DNA of 42,410 nucleotides from Planctomycetota bacterium. Its GTDB lineage: Bacteria > Planctomycetota > UBA1135 > GCA-002686595. Positions 1 through 8,245 of this stretch are shown here, in pieces (within the stretch, counting starts at the first letter, position 1; each line of letters opens with the position of its first letter). The DNA lies in assembly GCA_026692665.1 (NCBI GenBank), contig JAPLOF010000049.1, positions 1 to 42,410 on the forward strand, written 5' to 3'. The translations under genes were made by a program, and so were the position numbers. The notes below the pieces were generated by a model. That model was given only the letters and a program-made list of their open reading frames with translations, ran no database searches and was not told the origin of the DNA.

Positions 1-1878
1 GTGCGGGAGCTCCTCACGCGCTGCTTCGAGAAGGATCCGCGCCGGCGGTTGCGTGACATCGGCGACGCGCGCCTCGAGCTCGAGGCCGTCCGCGCACAGC
101 CCGTGGAAGCGCACCCTGAGCAAGGCACGCGCGCGTCGTCCTCGGCACGCGCCATGCGCTTGGCACCCTGGGTGTCGTGCATTGCATTCGCTGCGACCGC
201 GGCCTTCTTCGCGCTGCGCGATTCGCCGACGAGCGGCGCGTCCAAAGCACCCACCGCCTACCGCTTCAAACTTCCAAGGGCGTGCGATGGAGCTGGATTC
301 CCGTTGCTCTCGCCCGATGGCCGGTATTGCGTGAGCGTGGCGGGCGATGGTTTGTGGCTGCGTGCGCTCGACGAGCGCGTGGCGCGCCGGCTCGAAGGCA
401 CCGCGGGTGCCTGGACGCCCTTCTGGGCGCCGGACAGTCTTCACATCGGCTTCTTCGCCGGCGGGAAACTGAAGCGTGTCGCTCTGAGTGGCGCGCCACC
501 CGAGGTCGTCACCGACGTACCTTCCGGAACGGCCACGGGCACGTGGTCTGCCGACGGCACGATCCTGTTCGAGATCACGGAGAGCACGGACGAGGAGGGC
601 TGGCACGTGGTGGGTCCGGGTGCGAACCGCGCCGAGAAGATCCGCGGCTTCCCGAGAGACAGAGCGGGCGCTCCGGACAAGTCCTTTCCCAGCTTCCTCC
701 CGGATGGGCGGCACTTCCTCTTCACCGAGCCGCACGAGGGGAAACCCTACCTGCAGGTCGGCTCGCTCGACTCCGACGAGCGTCGGCGCCTCACCGTCGC
801 GGGGTCCATGGCCCAGTACGTGGACCCGGGGTATGTGCTCTACGTGCGCGATGGAGTCCTGCTGGCGCAGGGCTTCGACGCGCGAGCGCTCGAGCTCCGT
901 GGAGAGCCGCGCGAGGTCGAGCGCGACGTGGAGTTCTTCGGCCCGGTGGGGAACGCGTCGTTCTCCGCGTCCCAGACAGGAACGCTCGCGCTGCGGCGCT
1001 TGGGCGAGGCGTCGAGCCTGCGCTGGTTCGACCGTGACGGGCGCGAACTCGAAACGGTGCTGTCCAAAGAGCACTTCCGTAGCGCTTTCGACCTCTCTCC
1101 GGACGGAAAGCACGTCGCGTACTCCAAGGTCGACCCGCGCGACGGAACGGCCGACCTGTGGGATCTGGATCTCGAGCGCAAGCTCCCGACGCGCCTCACG
1201 TCCGCGGCGCGCGGCGAGTTCTCCCCGTGCTGGGATCCGACCGGCCAGCGCATCGCCTTCTCGGCGGACTGGAAGGGACCGCCGAATCTGCACCTCCTGG
1301 ACCTCGCGAACGGGACGACGCGCGAGCTCACCGCCTTCGACCGCTTGGTACAATTCGCGGGAAGCTGGACACCGGACGGCGCTACGCTCGCATACTCCTC
1401 GAACGGTGCCCGCGGTCCCGACCTGTGGACCGTCGAGATCGCCACCGGCGAGCGACGCGTGCTCCTCGCAACGGAGTTCAACGAAGGGCAGCCGCGAGTC
1501 TCCCCGGACGGAAGGCGTGTGGCCTTTGCCTCGGACTCTTCGGGCCGGTACGAGGTCTATCTGATGTCCTTCCCGAGCGGAGCCGAGCACCTGCGCATCT
1601 CCGTGGACGGCGGCGGCAATCCGCAGTGGAGCGCCGACGGGAAGGAGCTCTTCTTCAGTCACGACGACGCGCTCCTGTCCACTTCGATCGCGATCGACGG
1701 CGAGGGGCGTGTGCGGGCCGAGCCTCCCAAGGTCCTCTTCCGGCTCGCGAAGAACGCGCTCCAAGGCTGGCGTGTCGCACCGGACAGCCAACGGGTCCTG
1801 ATCGCATTGGGCGACCCGCAAGCCGCGCACCCGGTCGACGATGTCCTCGTCGACTGGCCGCGGATTCTCGGGAAGTGA
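1..1878 (+). CDS. Ser/Thr protein kinase with PD40/TolB-like propeller, C-terminal part (5' end off the window)
   Basis: The reading frame is open from the first base, so the N-terminal kinase lobe lies outside the window and the GTG at position 1 is an internal codon. Visible residues 1-32 are the last helix of a protein kinase domain (CFEKDPRRRLRDI). A linker, a single membrane segment at about 55-72 and an extracytoplasmic region full of PD40/WD40-like repeats (SPDG, TPDG, SADG) follow; these predict a TolB-like beta-propeller. The family phosphorylates Ser/Thr in the cytoplasm, and the propeller probably senses or binds something outside the membrane. The TGA at 1876-1878 is 5 bp before the next kinase gene, so the two are probably co-transcribed. 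The first 86 bases are identical to 2628-2713 in that gene, pointing to tandem duplication. Substrate is unknown. Confidence 0.88.
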   Translation: MRELLTRCFEKDPRRRLRDIGDARLELEAVRAQPVEAHPEQGTRASSSARAMRLAPWVSCIAFAATAAFFALRDSPTSGASKAPTAYRFKLPRACDGAGFPLLSPDGRYCVSVAGDGLWLRALDERVARRLEGTAGAWTPFWAPDSLHIGFFAGGKLKRVALSGAPPEVVTDVPSGTATGTWSADGTILFEITESTDEEGWHVVGPGANRAEKIRGFPRDRAGAPDKSFPSFLPDGRHFLFTEPHEGKPYLQVGSLDSDERRRLTVAGSMAQYVDPGYVLYVRDGVLLAQGFDARALELRGEPREVERDVEFFGPVGNASFSASQTGTLALRRLGEASSLRWFDRDGRELETVLSKEHFRSAFDLSPDGKHVAYSKVDPRDGTADLWDLDLERKLPTRLTSAARGEFSPCWDPTGQRIAFSADWKGPPNLHLLDLANGTTRELTAFDRLVQFAGSWTPDGATLAYSSNGARGPDLWTVEIATGERRVLLATEFNEGQPRVSPDGRRVAFASDSSGRYEVYLMSFPSGAEHLRISVDGGGNPQWSADGKELFFSHDDALLSTSIAIDGEGRVRAEPPKVLFRLAKNALQGWRVAPDSQRVLIALGDPQAAHPVDDVLVDWPRILGK

Positions 1879-1883
1879 AACGC

Positions 1884-4571
1884 ATGACGCTCTCCCAGGG
1901 ACAATTGCTGTCGCACTACTCGATCCTCGGACCGCTCGGCGCGGGCGCGATGGGCGAGGTGTATCGAGCGCGGGACACCAAGCTCGGGCGCGAGGTCGCG
2001 ATCAAGGTGCTGCCGGAGCACTTCGCGGACGAGCCGGAGCGCCTGAAGCGCTTCGAGCGCGAGGCGACGACGCTGGCGTCGCTCAACCATCCGAACGTCG
2101 CGCAGATCTTCGGCGTCGACCAGGTCGGCGACACGTGCTTCCTCGTGCTCGAGCTCGTGCCGGGCGAGTCGCTCGACGCGCGTCTGAAGCGCGGTCCGTT
2201 GCCGTTCGACGAGGCGCTCGAGGTCTGCAGGCAGATCGCGGAAGGCCTCGAAGCGGCGCACGAAGCCGGCGTGATCCACCGCGATCTGAAGCCCGCGAAC
2301 GTGCTCCTCACGCCGGACGGCCGGGTCAAGATCCTCGACTTCGGCCTGGCGAAGACGGCGATCGAGAGCTCGAAGGGCTCCTCGACCGACAGCGTGCTCT
2401 CGACGGAAGCCGGCCGGTTGCTCGGCACGCCGACCTACATGGCGCCCGAGCAGGCGCGCGGCAAATCGATCGACAAGCGCGTCGACATTTGGGCCTTCGG
2501 CTGCGTGCTGTACGAGTGCTTGACGGCCAAGCGCGCGTTCGCCGGCGAGACGCTGACCGACGTGCTTGGCGCCGTCTTGCACTCGCAGGCCGACCTCTCC
2601 GCGCTGCCGCCGACAACTCCGCGCCGTGTGCGGGAGCTCCTCACGCGCTGCTTCGAGAAGGATCCGCGCCGGCGGTTGCGTGACATCGGCGACGCGCGCC
2701 TCGAGCTCGAGGCGGCTCGCGCTCAGCCCGAGGACGCACGGGCCCAGCCCGGCGCGCGCGCGACGTCCTCGACACGCGTGTTGCGCTTCGCACCTTGGAT
2801 CTCGAGCGCGGCGCTGGCCGCTCTGGCCGTGTTCTTCGCGCTGCGCGCTCCCTCGTCGCAGAGCGCACCGGAGGCAGAGCAGCGCGTCGTTCGAGCGACG
2901 CTCGCGCTGCCCAAGGGCATGGTCTTGCCTGCGGGCGACCGGTTTGTCGCGATCTCACCCGACGGGACCCACGTCGTGGTTTCGGTTCGCGCGCAGGAGG
3001 GGACCTCGCCGCCATCTTTGTACGTGCGCGATCTGTCGCGCCTCGAGTACCGCCCTCTCCCTGGAACCGAGGACGCCGCCTACCCGTTCTGGTCGCCCGA
3101 CGGCCGGTCGATCGCGTTCTTCGCCGGGCGGAAACTGAAGCGCATCGACCTCGCCGACGGCATCGTGCGCGCGCTCTGCGACGCCGGCGCCGGGCGCGGC
3201 GGAACGTGGGGAACGAAGGGCACCATCGTCTTCGCACCGGGCGCCGCCGGCGGCCTGTCCATCGTCGACGAGTCCGGGGGCAGCGCGCGGCCGATCACCC
3301 AACCCACGACGCGGTCGGAGTCGCATCGCGTCCCGCACATGCTGCCCGACGGCCAGCGCTTTCTGTACTACGCGATGAACATCGCGGCGCCCGGCGTCTA
3401 CGCCTTCGATCCTGCGACGGGGCAGTCGCGCTTCGTCCTCTCGAGTGAGACGGAGGCGGTGTTCGTCGAACCCGGCGCGCTCGTGTACGGCCGCGACGAG
3501 AACCTGGTGGTCCAGCCCTTCGACGCGGTGCGCCTCGAACCGGTGGGGAGCGCGCAGCCCATTGCCCCGGGAGTCCAGTGGGATAGCCGCCGTGTGTCGA
3601 TCAGCATGGGCATCTCCGCGCGCGGTACGCTCGTCTATCAGCCCGTCGCGCGCGCCAGCACGCACCGGCTCGCTTGGATGGATCGCAAGGGCGAGCGCAC
3701 GCCGATCCCCGTCGAACCCTTCGCGATCGAGGGCGCACTCTCGCTCGCGCCGGATGGCCGTCGCGCGGCGGTGAACGTGATCGGCGATCGTGGGGAGACC
3801 CAACTCGCCGTCCTCGACCTGGAACGCGGCGTTCGAACCTGGCTCGGAGATCCAAAGGCGAAGTTCTACTACGGCGCGCTCTGGGCGCCCCGCGGACCTG
3901 GGGTCATCGCGACCGACGCCAATTCGCCGGGTCAGCAGTTGGTCAGCTTCCCGATCGCCGGCGGCCCGCCGACGCCGCTCTTCGAGAGCGAACCGGAGTG
4001 TGAGTACAGCGCGGCCTCGTTCACCCCGGATGGGCGCACGTTGCTGTTCAGCGGGGTGCCGATGCACGACAAGGTCGGCGACATCATGACGATCGACCTC
4101 GAATCGGGCCGCGTCCCAAAACGGTTGATGGCCACACCCGAGGCCGAGTGGAGCCCGCTCGTTTCGCCGGCGGGGAACGCCGTCCTGTTTTCCGTGTCGG
4201 CCGAGGGAGACCTCGGCGGGTCGCTCCGGGTCGTGACGTTCCCGACGCCGTCGGCGCCGGTCCAGGTGTCGCGGAACCCGACCCTGTGGATGTACGGCTG
4301 GTTGTCCGGTTCGGAGCTCTACTGGGTCGACGCGTCGCGCTCGATCTGGAGCGCGACCGTGACCGTGACGGGCGGAGACGTCGACGTGGGCGCGCCCAAG
4401 CCCCTGTTCGACGGTCGCCCTCTGGAGAAGGGCGCCTCCATCGTCGCCTACGACATCGCCCGCGAACGCTTCCTGGTCGCGATCGAGGCGAGCCCGCGCG
4501 AGGACACGGAACTGATCCTCGTCAGCGATTGGCGGCCCGACGCTGTCAGCACGCAGGCTGTGCGGAAGTAG
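1884..4571 (+). CDS. Transmembrane Ser/Thr protein kinase with PD40/TolB-like beta-propeller
   Basis: 895 residues. A complete Hanks-type kinase domain occupies about 12-270: glycine loop GAGAMGEVY (about 19-27), catalytic Lys41, HRDLKPAN at 132-139, DFG at 152-154 and MAPEQ near 186-190. A proline/alanine linker and one membrane helix (about 304-321) lead to an outside region of PD40-type repeats (ISPDG, SPDG, FTPDG). The family autophosphorylates and phosphorylates Ser/Thr of cytoplasmic partners; the propeller is the likely sensor. ATG 1884 was chosen because the kinase homology begins right after it; the longer open frame upstream overlaps the preceding gene and looks unrelated. The gene is a tandem paralogue of the upstream one: similar C-lobe, linker and propeller architecture, but the propeller sequences have diverged clearly, so the two may sense different signals. 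Confidence 0.93.
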   Translation: MTLSQGQLLSHYSILGPLGAGAMGEVYRARDTKLGREVAIKVLPEHFADEPERLKRFEREATTLASLNHPNVAQIFGVDQVGDTCFLVLELVPGESLDARLKRGPLPFDEALEVCRQIAEGLEAAHEAGVIHRDLKPANVLLTPDGRVKILDFGLAKTAIESSKGSSTDSVLSTEAGRLLGTPTYMAPEQARGKSIDKRVDIWAFGCVLYECLTAKRAFAGETLTDVLGAVLHSQADLSALPPTTPRRVRELLTRCFEKDPRRRLRDIGDARLELEAARAQPEDARAQPGARATSSTRVLRFAPWISSAALAALAVFFALRAPSSQSAPEAEQRVVRATLALPKGMVLPAGDRFVAISPDGTHVVVSVRAQEGTSPPSLYVRDLSRLEYRPLPGTEDAAYPFWSPDGRSIAFFAGRKLKRIDLADGIVRALCDAGAGRGGTWGTKGTIVFAPGAAGGLSIVDESGGSARPITQPTTRSESHRVPHMLPDGQRFLYYAMNIAAPGVYAFDPATGQSRFVLSSETEAVFVEPGALVYGRDENLVVQPFDAVRLEPVGSAQPIAPGVQWDSRRVSISMGISARGTLVYQPVARASTHRLAWMDRKGERTPIPVEPFAIEGALSLAPDGRRAAVNVIGDRGETQLAVLDLERGVRTWLGDPKAKFYYGALWAPRGPGVIATDANSPGQQLVSFPIAGGPPTPLFESEPECEYSAASFTPDGRTLLFSGVPMHDKVGDIMTIDLESGRVPKRLMATPEAEWSPLVSPAGNAVLFSVSAEGDLGGSLRVVTFPTPSAPVQVSRNPTLWMYGWLSGSELYWVDASRSIWSATVTVTGGDVDVGAPKPLFDGRPLEKGASIVAYDIARERFLVAIEASPREDTELILVSDWRPDAVSTQAVRK

Positions 4572-4712
4572 TCTTTCACGCAATGGCAGATCCGTTCGAC
4601 CGCTACACGTGGGGCGAGTCCGGGTGCTGGGCCTCGGGGCTGCTCAGCGCTCTCGATGTGTGCCCCCTGACCGCTGATTCCGCGCCCGGAACTGGACTCA
4701 GCTGGTGAATCG

Positions 4713-4730
4713 GGTTGTCGCGCCACAACC
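4713..4730 (+). other. Inverted repeat abutting the start codon of the HEAT-like gene
   Basis: GGTTGT (4713-4718) and ACAACC (4725-4730) form a perfect 6-bp stem with a 6-nt loop that ends on the base before ATG 4731. It could be a protein-binding dyad or a hairpin that masks initiation. No Shine-Dalgarno sequence is visible here. It may also be chance. Confidence 0.3.
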
Positions 4731-5255
4731 ATGAAGGGAGTCGCAGTGATCGAGAGAGTCGAGGACATCCAGCCGCTCGTGGCGAAGGGCCGTGTCGCGC
4801 CCGAGGCGGTGCTCCCGGAGCTCCAGAAGCTCGCCGCGAGCGATTCGTGGCGAACGCGTGAGGTCGCGGCCACCGCGCTCGTCCAGATCGCAAAGCGCCA
4901 CCCGGCGGTGGTCGTGCGCGCGGCGCTTCGATGGGCCAGGTCCCGCGACTCCAATGTCCGGCGCGCTGCGAGTGAGGGCCTCCGGGGACTCGTCAAGCTG
5001 GATCCGCAGGCTGTCCGGCCCGTGCTCGAGGCTCTCCGCAGAGACCCTGAGTCCTACGTCCAGAAGTCCGTCGCCAGCGTCCTTCGCAACGCGAGCGCCA
5101 AGCACCCGGAGTTCGTCCTGGTGGTTTGTCGGCAGTGGGCGAAGTCGAGCAGCCCGCACTCGCGCTGGATCGTCCGGAACGGACTGCGGAAGCTCGCGAG
5201 CTCCCGGCCGCGCGAAGTGGCCGCGATCCTGCGCCTGTTCGACGGTTCGGCCTGA
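4731..5255 (+). CDS. Short HEAT-like / DNA-alkylation-repeat protein (AlkC/AlkD-like)
   Basis: 174 residues made almost entirely of amphipathic helical pairs. The stretch around residues 104-155 (ESYVQKSVASVL, then HPEFVL, then a Trp about 10 residues on, then WIVRNGLRKL) has the spacing of the HEAT-like repeats of AlkC/AlkD DNA-alkylation repair proteins, in which such repeats cradle alkylated DNA and help release the damaged base. The family is usually 220-370 residues, so this is a short version; I cannot identify the catalytic Asp or aromatic residues and a repair activity is not assured. It may act only as a DNA- or protein-binding scaffold. It stands alone after a 159-bp gap, and the ATG is preceded by a 6-bp inverted repeat. 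No signal peptide or membrane segment is seen. Confidence 0.72.
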   Translation: MKGVAVIERVEDIQPLVAKGRVAPEAVLPELQKLAASDSWRTREVAATALVQIAKRHPAVVVRAALRWARSRDSNVRRAASEGLRGLVKLDPQAVRPVLEALRRDPESYVQKSVASVLRNASAKHPEFVLVVCRQWAKSSSPHSRWIVRNGLRKLASSRPREVAAILRLFDGSA

Positions 5256-5365
5256 GAGGCCCTCGCCGGCCGCGGGCCTGGCGAGTACGTTGCCGCGTGT
5301 CCCCAACGCACCTCCAGGGCCTGCTTGCCGCGGAGGGAGTGCACAGGGGAGCCCAGGAGCAAGTC

Positions 5366-5911
5366 GTGACTTCCGAACGTGATCTCGAACGCCGCGCCGG
5401 TCGCGGCACCACCCAAGGCAAGAAGCCCGAGGGCCGAGCACGACGATCCTCCAAGACGAAGGGCAAGGATCCCGGGGCGACCGCGAAGGCGGAACCCCGC
5501 GCGCCGAAGGTCAAGACGGTGAGGCTCCTCGCAGGCGGCAATCCGCAGATCGCGAAGGCCGATGGGAACGCGCCCGTGCAGGCCTACATCGCCGCGATGC
5601 CCGGCTGGAAGCGCGACGTCGGGCGCCGTCTCGATGCCCTCGTCGTGCGCACCGTTCCCAACGTGCGCAAGGCCGTGAAGTGGAACTCGCCTCTGTACGG
5701 AGTCGAGGGCCAGGGCTGGTTCCTGTCCTTCCACGTCTTCACCCGCTACGTCAAGGTGACCCTGTTCCAGGGCACCTCGCTGCGGCCCGTCCCGCCCGGA
5801 GGCGTGGGGCAGTCCGCGCGCTGGATCGACGTCCACGAGGACGATCTCGACGAGGCGCAGATGCTGGCGTGGGTCCGCCAGGCGGCTGCGTTGCCAGGCT
5901 GGGTCCCGTAG
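5366..5911 (+). CDS. DUF1801 (YdhG-like) domain protein with basic N-terminal tail
   Basis: About 181 residues from GTG 5366, chosen because AGGAG at 5355-5359 lies 6 nt upstream; the frame is open further up, but that part overlaps the end of the preceding gene and looks like shadow. Residues up to about 50 are low-complexity and rich in Lys, Arg, Gly and Pro (GKKPEGRARRSSKTKGK), like a nucleic-acid-binding tail. The rest is a DUF1801 fold: a DVGRRLDALV helix, RKAVKWNSPLYGVEGQGWF, then a strand-rich part and a C-terminal helix. The family is small, cytoplasmic and uncharacterised, structurally like YdhG/YyaD proteins and sometimes linked to metal or stress responses. The function is therefore unknown. 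The gene ends 155 bp before a converging gene. Confidence 0.75.
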   Translation: MTSERDLERRAGRGTTQGKKPEGRARRSSKTKGKDPGATAKAEPRAPKVKTVRLLAGGNPQIAKADGNAPVQAYIAAMPGWKRDVGRRLDALVVRTVPNVRKAVKWNSPLYGVEGQGWFLSFHVFTRYVKVTLFQGTSLRPVPPGGVGQSARWIDVHEDDLDEAQMLAWVRQAAALPGWVP

Positions 5912-6038
5912 CGGCGCGCGGCCCCAGACCGGCTCGTGGACCTGGTCGTCACGACCACGCCCGAGTTCGCGAGCAGCGCGCCGCGCGTCCGCGAGACGGT
6001 AGGGGCTTCCCGCGCGGGCCCGGCCTTCGTTCCTCGTC

Positions 6039-6055
6039 GGCTCGCCGGGCGAGCC
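6039..6055. terminator. Perfect hairpin between converging genes
   Basis: GGCTCGC (6039-6045), loop CGG, GCGAGCC (6049-6055): a 7-bp perfect stem between the DUF1801 gene (+, ends 5911) and the msr gene (-, ends 6067). It has no T-run on either side. Its position 12 bp past the msr stop suggests a terminator or 3'-end stabiliser. Confidence 0.4.
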
Positions 6056-6066
6056 CAGGCCTCGCA

Positions 6067-7128
6067 CTAGTCGAACTTCACCTTGCACGATCCACCGTTC
6101 TTCAGGTGGTAGTCCTGGTGGTACTCCTCCGCCGCCCAGAACTTCGGGCCCGGCGCCACGACCTGCGTGACGATCTTGCGCTTCTCGAAGCGCGGCGTGG
6201 TCGCGAGCTCCGCGATCTTCTTCGTCGCGGCCAGGCGCTGCACCTCGTCCGTCGCGAACACGGCGCTGCGGTACTGGTCGCCGACGTCCGGCCCCTGACG
6301 GTTCATCGTCGTCGGGTCGTGGTTCAGGAAGAACAGGTCGAGCAGCTTCTCGTAGCCGACCTTCTTCGGGTCGAACACGATCTCGACCGTCTCCGCGTGC
6401 CCGGTCGTGCCGGTGCAGACCTGCTTGTACGTCGGCGCGTCCTTCGAGCCGCCCATGTAGCCGGACACGGCCGAGATCACGCCCGGCACCTGCTGGAACA
6501 CGTCCTCGACGCCCCAGAAGCAACCGGCCGCGAAGTACGCGCGTTGGACGGGGATGGGTTGCGATTCGGCCGGCATGGGATCTCCGTCGGGGATGAATTT
6601 CAGGGCGACGCCGTTGATGCAGTAGCGCAGGCCGGTCGGCGCCGGGCCGTCGTCGAACACGTGGCCCAGGTGCGCGCCCGAGCGGGCGTCGAGCACCTCG
6701 TCGCGCACCATGCCGTGGCTCGCGTCGTGCTTGACGATCACGTGGTCGGGATCGAACGGGCGCGTGAACGAGGGCCAGCCCGTGCCGCTCTCGAACTTGT
6801 CCTCGGAGCGGAAGAGGGGCAGGCCGCCGATCGCGGAGACGAAGATGCCCTTGCGCTTCTCCTTGAGCAGCTCGCTCGTGCCGGCGCGTTCCGTGCCGGC
6901 CTCCAGCGTGACCTCACGCGCCAGCGGCGAGAGCGTCTTCGCGATCTCGGCCACGCGCTCCTTCGAGAGCGGCGCGAGGTCGTAGCCCAGCTTCGAGTAG
7001 GCGCTCTTCGCGGCCTTGACCTCGGGCGTGGCCTCGCCGCCCTCCGCGCAGCGCGCGGAGGTCAGGGAGAGGAGGGAGCAGAGACCTGCGAGGAGGATCA
7101 TGGCGTTCATCGGTGTGCCGTCTTTCAT
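6067..7128 (-). CDS. msrBA: Exported methionine sulfoxide reductase, MsrB-MsrA fusion
   Basis: 353 residues. A hydrophobic export signal (about 10-26) is followed by an MsrB domain (about 45-180) and an MsrA domain (about 194-350). MsrB shows SGTGWPSF, HLGHVFDDGP and the catalytic RYCIN with Cys170; it lacks the CxxC zinc pairs, as in the metal-free subfamily. MsrA shows the catalytic GCFWG with Cys203, GYMGG, GHAETVEI and DYHLKNGG with a Cys near the C-terminus that could recycle the enzyme. Together they reduce R- and S-methionine sulfoxide in proteins. The signal suggests repair of envelope proteins, comparable in concept to PilB of Neisseria though with the domains in the opposite order. 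Start 7128 was preferred over 7110: it adds a Lys before the hydrophobic core, and a TAGGGT box lies 5 nt upstream. A thiol oxidoreductase gene lies 77 bp upstream. Confidence 0.93.
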   Translation of the reverse strand: MKDGTPMNAMILLAGLCSLLSLTSARCAEGGEATPEVKAAKSAYSKLGYDLAPLSKERVAEIAKTLSPLAREVTLEAGTERAGTSELLKEKRKGIFVSAIGGLPLFRSEDKFESGTGWPSFTRPFDPDHVIVKHDASHGMVRDEVLDARSGAHLGHVFDDGPAPTGLRYCINGVALKFIPDGDPMPAESQPIPVQRAYFAAGCFWGVEDVFQQVPGVISAVSGYMGGSKDAPTYKQVCTGTTGHAETVEIVFDPKKVGYEKLLDLFFLNHDPTTMNRQGPDVGDQYRSAVFATDEVQRLAATKKIAELATTPRFEKRKIVTQVVAPGPKFWAAEEYHQDYHLKNGGSCKVKFD

Positions 7129-7133
7129 GCCCG

Positions 7134-7139
7134 ACCCTA
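7134..7139 (-). promoter_or_regulatory. Candidate -10 box TAGGGT, possible leaderless start
   Basis: TAGGGT on the minus strand lies 5 nt before ATG 7128, a distance that would place transcription start at or near the start codon. No good -35 box is visible. Confidence 0.3.
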
Positions 7140-7205
7140 CGCGACGGCGCGCCGCGCGGGACCGGATTGCGCTCGGGTTTACGGTCCAGAGGCGGCCGCG
7201 GATGC

Positions 7206-8216
7206 TCAAGGATCGAATCGGCCGCGCAGGGCGCTCGGGAGGAGGGGGCAGGCCTCCTTCGGGGCGGCGAACAGGCGTTTCCGGATCCGCGCCACGCCAT
7301 CGTAGAGCGCGTCCCGCAGGGGTCGAGGGAAGGCTCGCCCGGCGATCCCGAGCACCCGCCAGACCCCGCCCAGCCGTTCCAGGATGTGCAGCGCGGCGTC
7401 CGAACGGACCAGGAGGCGGCCCTCCTGCGCCTGAACGATCACGCTGTCCGGCAGGTTCGCGCGCTCGGCAGGGGTGACGCGCGCCGCGAACGTCTCGCCC
7501 TGCAGGGGCGCCACGCGGAAGCGCGAGCCGTCCACGTCCTCGGCCAGGATGAAGCGCACCGCGCGGTGGCACAGGCCGCAGGCGCCGTCGTAGTAGAGGC
7601 GTTCGACGCCGCCCGTCCTGCCGCGCACCCAGGCCGGGTCGAAGAGGATGCCGAGGGCGAGGAGGCGCGCGGCGAACACGTGCGCGTGCGCCGCGTCGAA
7701 GTTCGCGATGGCCTCCTCGCCGGCGAGGACCAGCCACGCGAACGGACGCACGGGCGGAAAGAGACCGGCCGCGCACGCGGCGAGCCGCAGGGCGGAGCGC
7801 GGCGACGTCGCGTCGTCGCTCAGGGCGTGCGCCACCGCCGCCAAGGCGAGCACCGCGCCCCAGGCGACCCACCGAGACCACGCAGGCAGGCTCCAACCGC
7901 CGCCCGGATCGGTGCGCCCCATTGCTCGCACCGATCCGTACGGAGAGCCCGGTGCGCAGGCGTGAGTCAGGAGCGCCAGAGGCACGAGCGCGGACCAGGG
8001 CTGCGCGGCGATCTCGGGCCACTGCAAGTAAAGCCACGCGGCGAGGGCGACGAGCACGCCCGCTCGCGTGGCTCCGAGGACCAGGACGACGGACGCGATC
8101 GCGCCCAGGCCGCGCACCCAGGGTGCGCCGGGTCCGAAGGCGAAGGCGATCGCGACGGACGCGCCGAACGCGGCGCGGAGCACGCTGTACTGACCACCGG
8201 TCCAGGCCGCTCGCAC
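7206..8216 (-). CDS. DCC-family thiol-disulfide oxidoreductase with N-terminal membrane region
   Basis: 336 residues. The first ~195 residues contain about five hydrophobic segments with an Ala/Leu-rich composition, recalling the HTTM-like membrane regions found with DCC proteins. Residues ~205-320 are a DCC (DUF393) domain: YYDGACGLCHRAVRF holds the diagnostic CxxC (Cys213, Cys216), then SRFRVAPLQ and, later, LPDSVIV and a SDAALHIL segment, all typical of the family. These domains have a thioredoxin-like fold and are predicted to exchange thiols and disulfides; substrates are unknown. The topology of the CxxC side was not resolved. A GTG start at 8216 with a TACTCT box 5 nt upstream suggests a leaderless transcript. 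The downstream neighbour, an exported Msr fusion, also needs thiol reductant, so a joint role in envelope redox repair is plausible but inferred. Confidence 0.85.
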   Translation of the reverse strand: MRAAWTGGQYSVLRAAFGASVAIAFAFGPGAPWVRGLGAIASVVLVLGATRAGVLVALAAWLYLQWPEIAAQPWSALVPLALLTHACAPGSPYGSVRAMGRTDPGGGWSLPAWSRWVAWGAVLALAAVAHALSDDATSPRSALRLAACAAGLFPPVRPFAWLVLAGEEAIANFDAAHAHVFAARLLALGILFDPAWVRGRTGGVERLYYDGACGLCHRAVRFILAEDVDGSRFRVAPLQGETFAARVTPAERANLPDSVIVQAQEGRLLVRSDAALHILERLGGVWRVLGIAGRAFPRPLRDALYDGVARIRKRLFAAPKEACPLLPSALRGRFDP

Positions 8217-8221
8217 GGCCT

Positions 8222-8227
8222 AGAGTA
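8222..8227 (-). promoter_or_regulatory. Candidate -10 box TACTCT, possible leaderless start
   Basis: TACTCT on the minus strand ends 5 nt before the GTG start at 8216. It sits in the 29-bp gap after the beta-helix gene, whose stop is at 8246, so it would give the oxidoreductase its own transcript. Confidence 0.3.
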
Positions 8228-8245
8228 CGCTGGCCCGACGGCGCG

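Noticed and set aside
4583..4708. Small frame of 41 codons between the kinase and HEAT-like gene
   Set aside because: There is no ribosome site or recognisable motif and the 159-bp gap is otherwise unremarkable.
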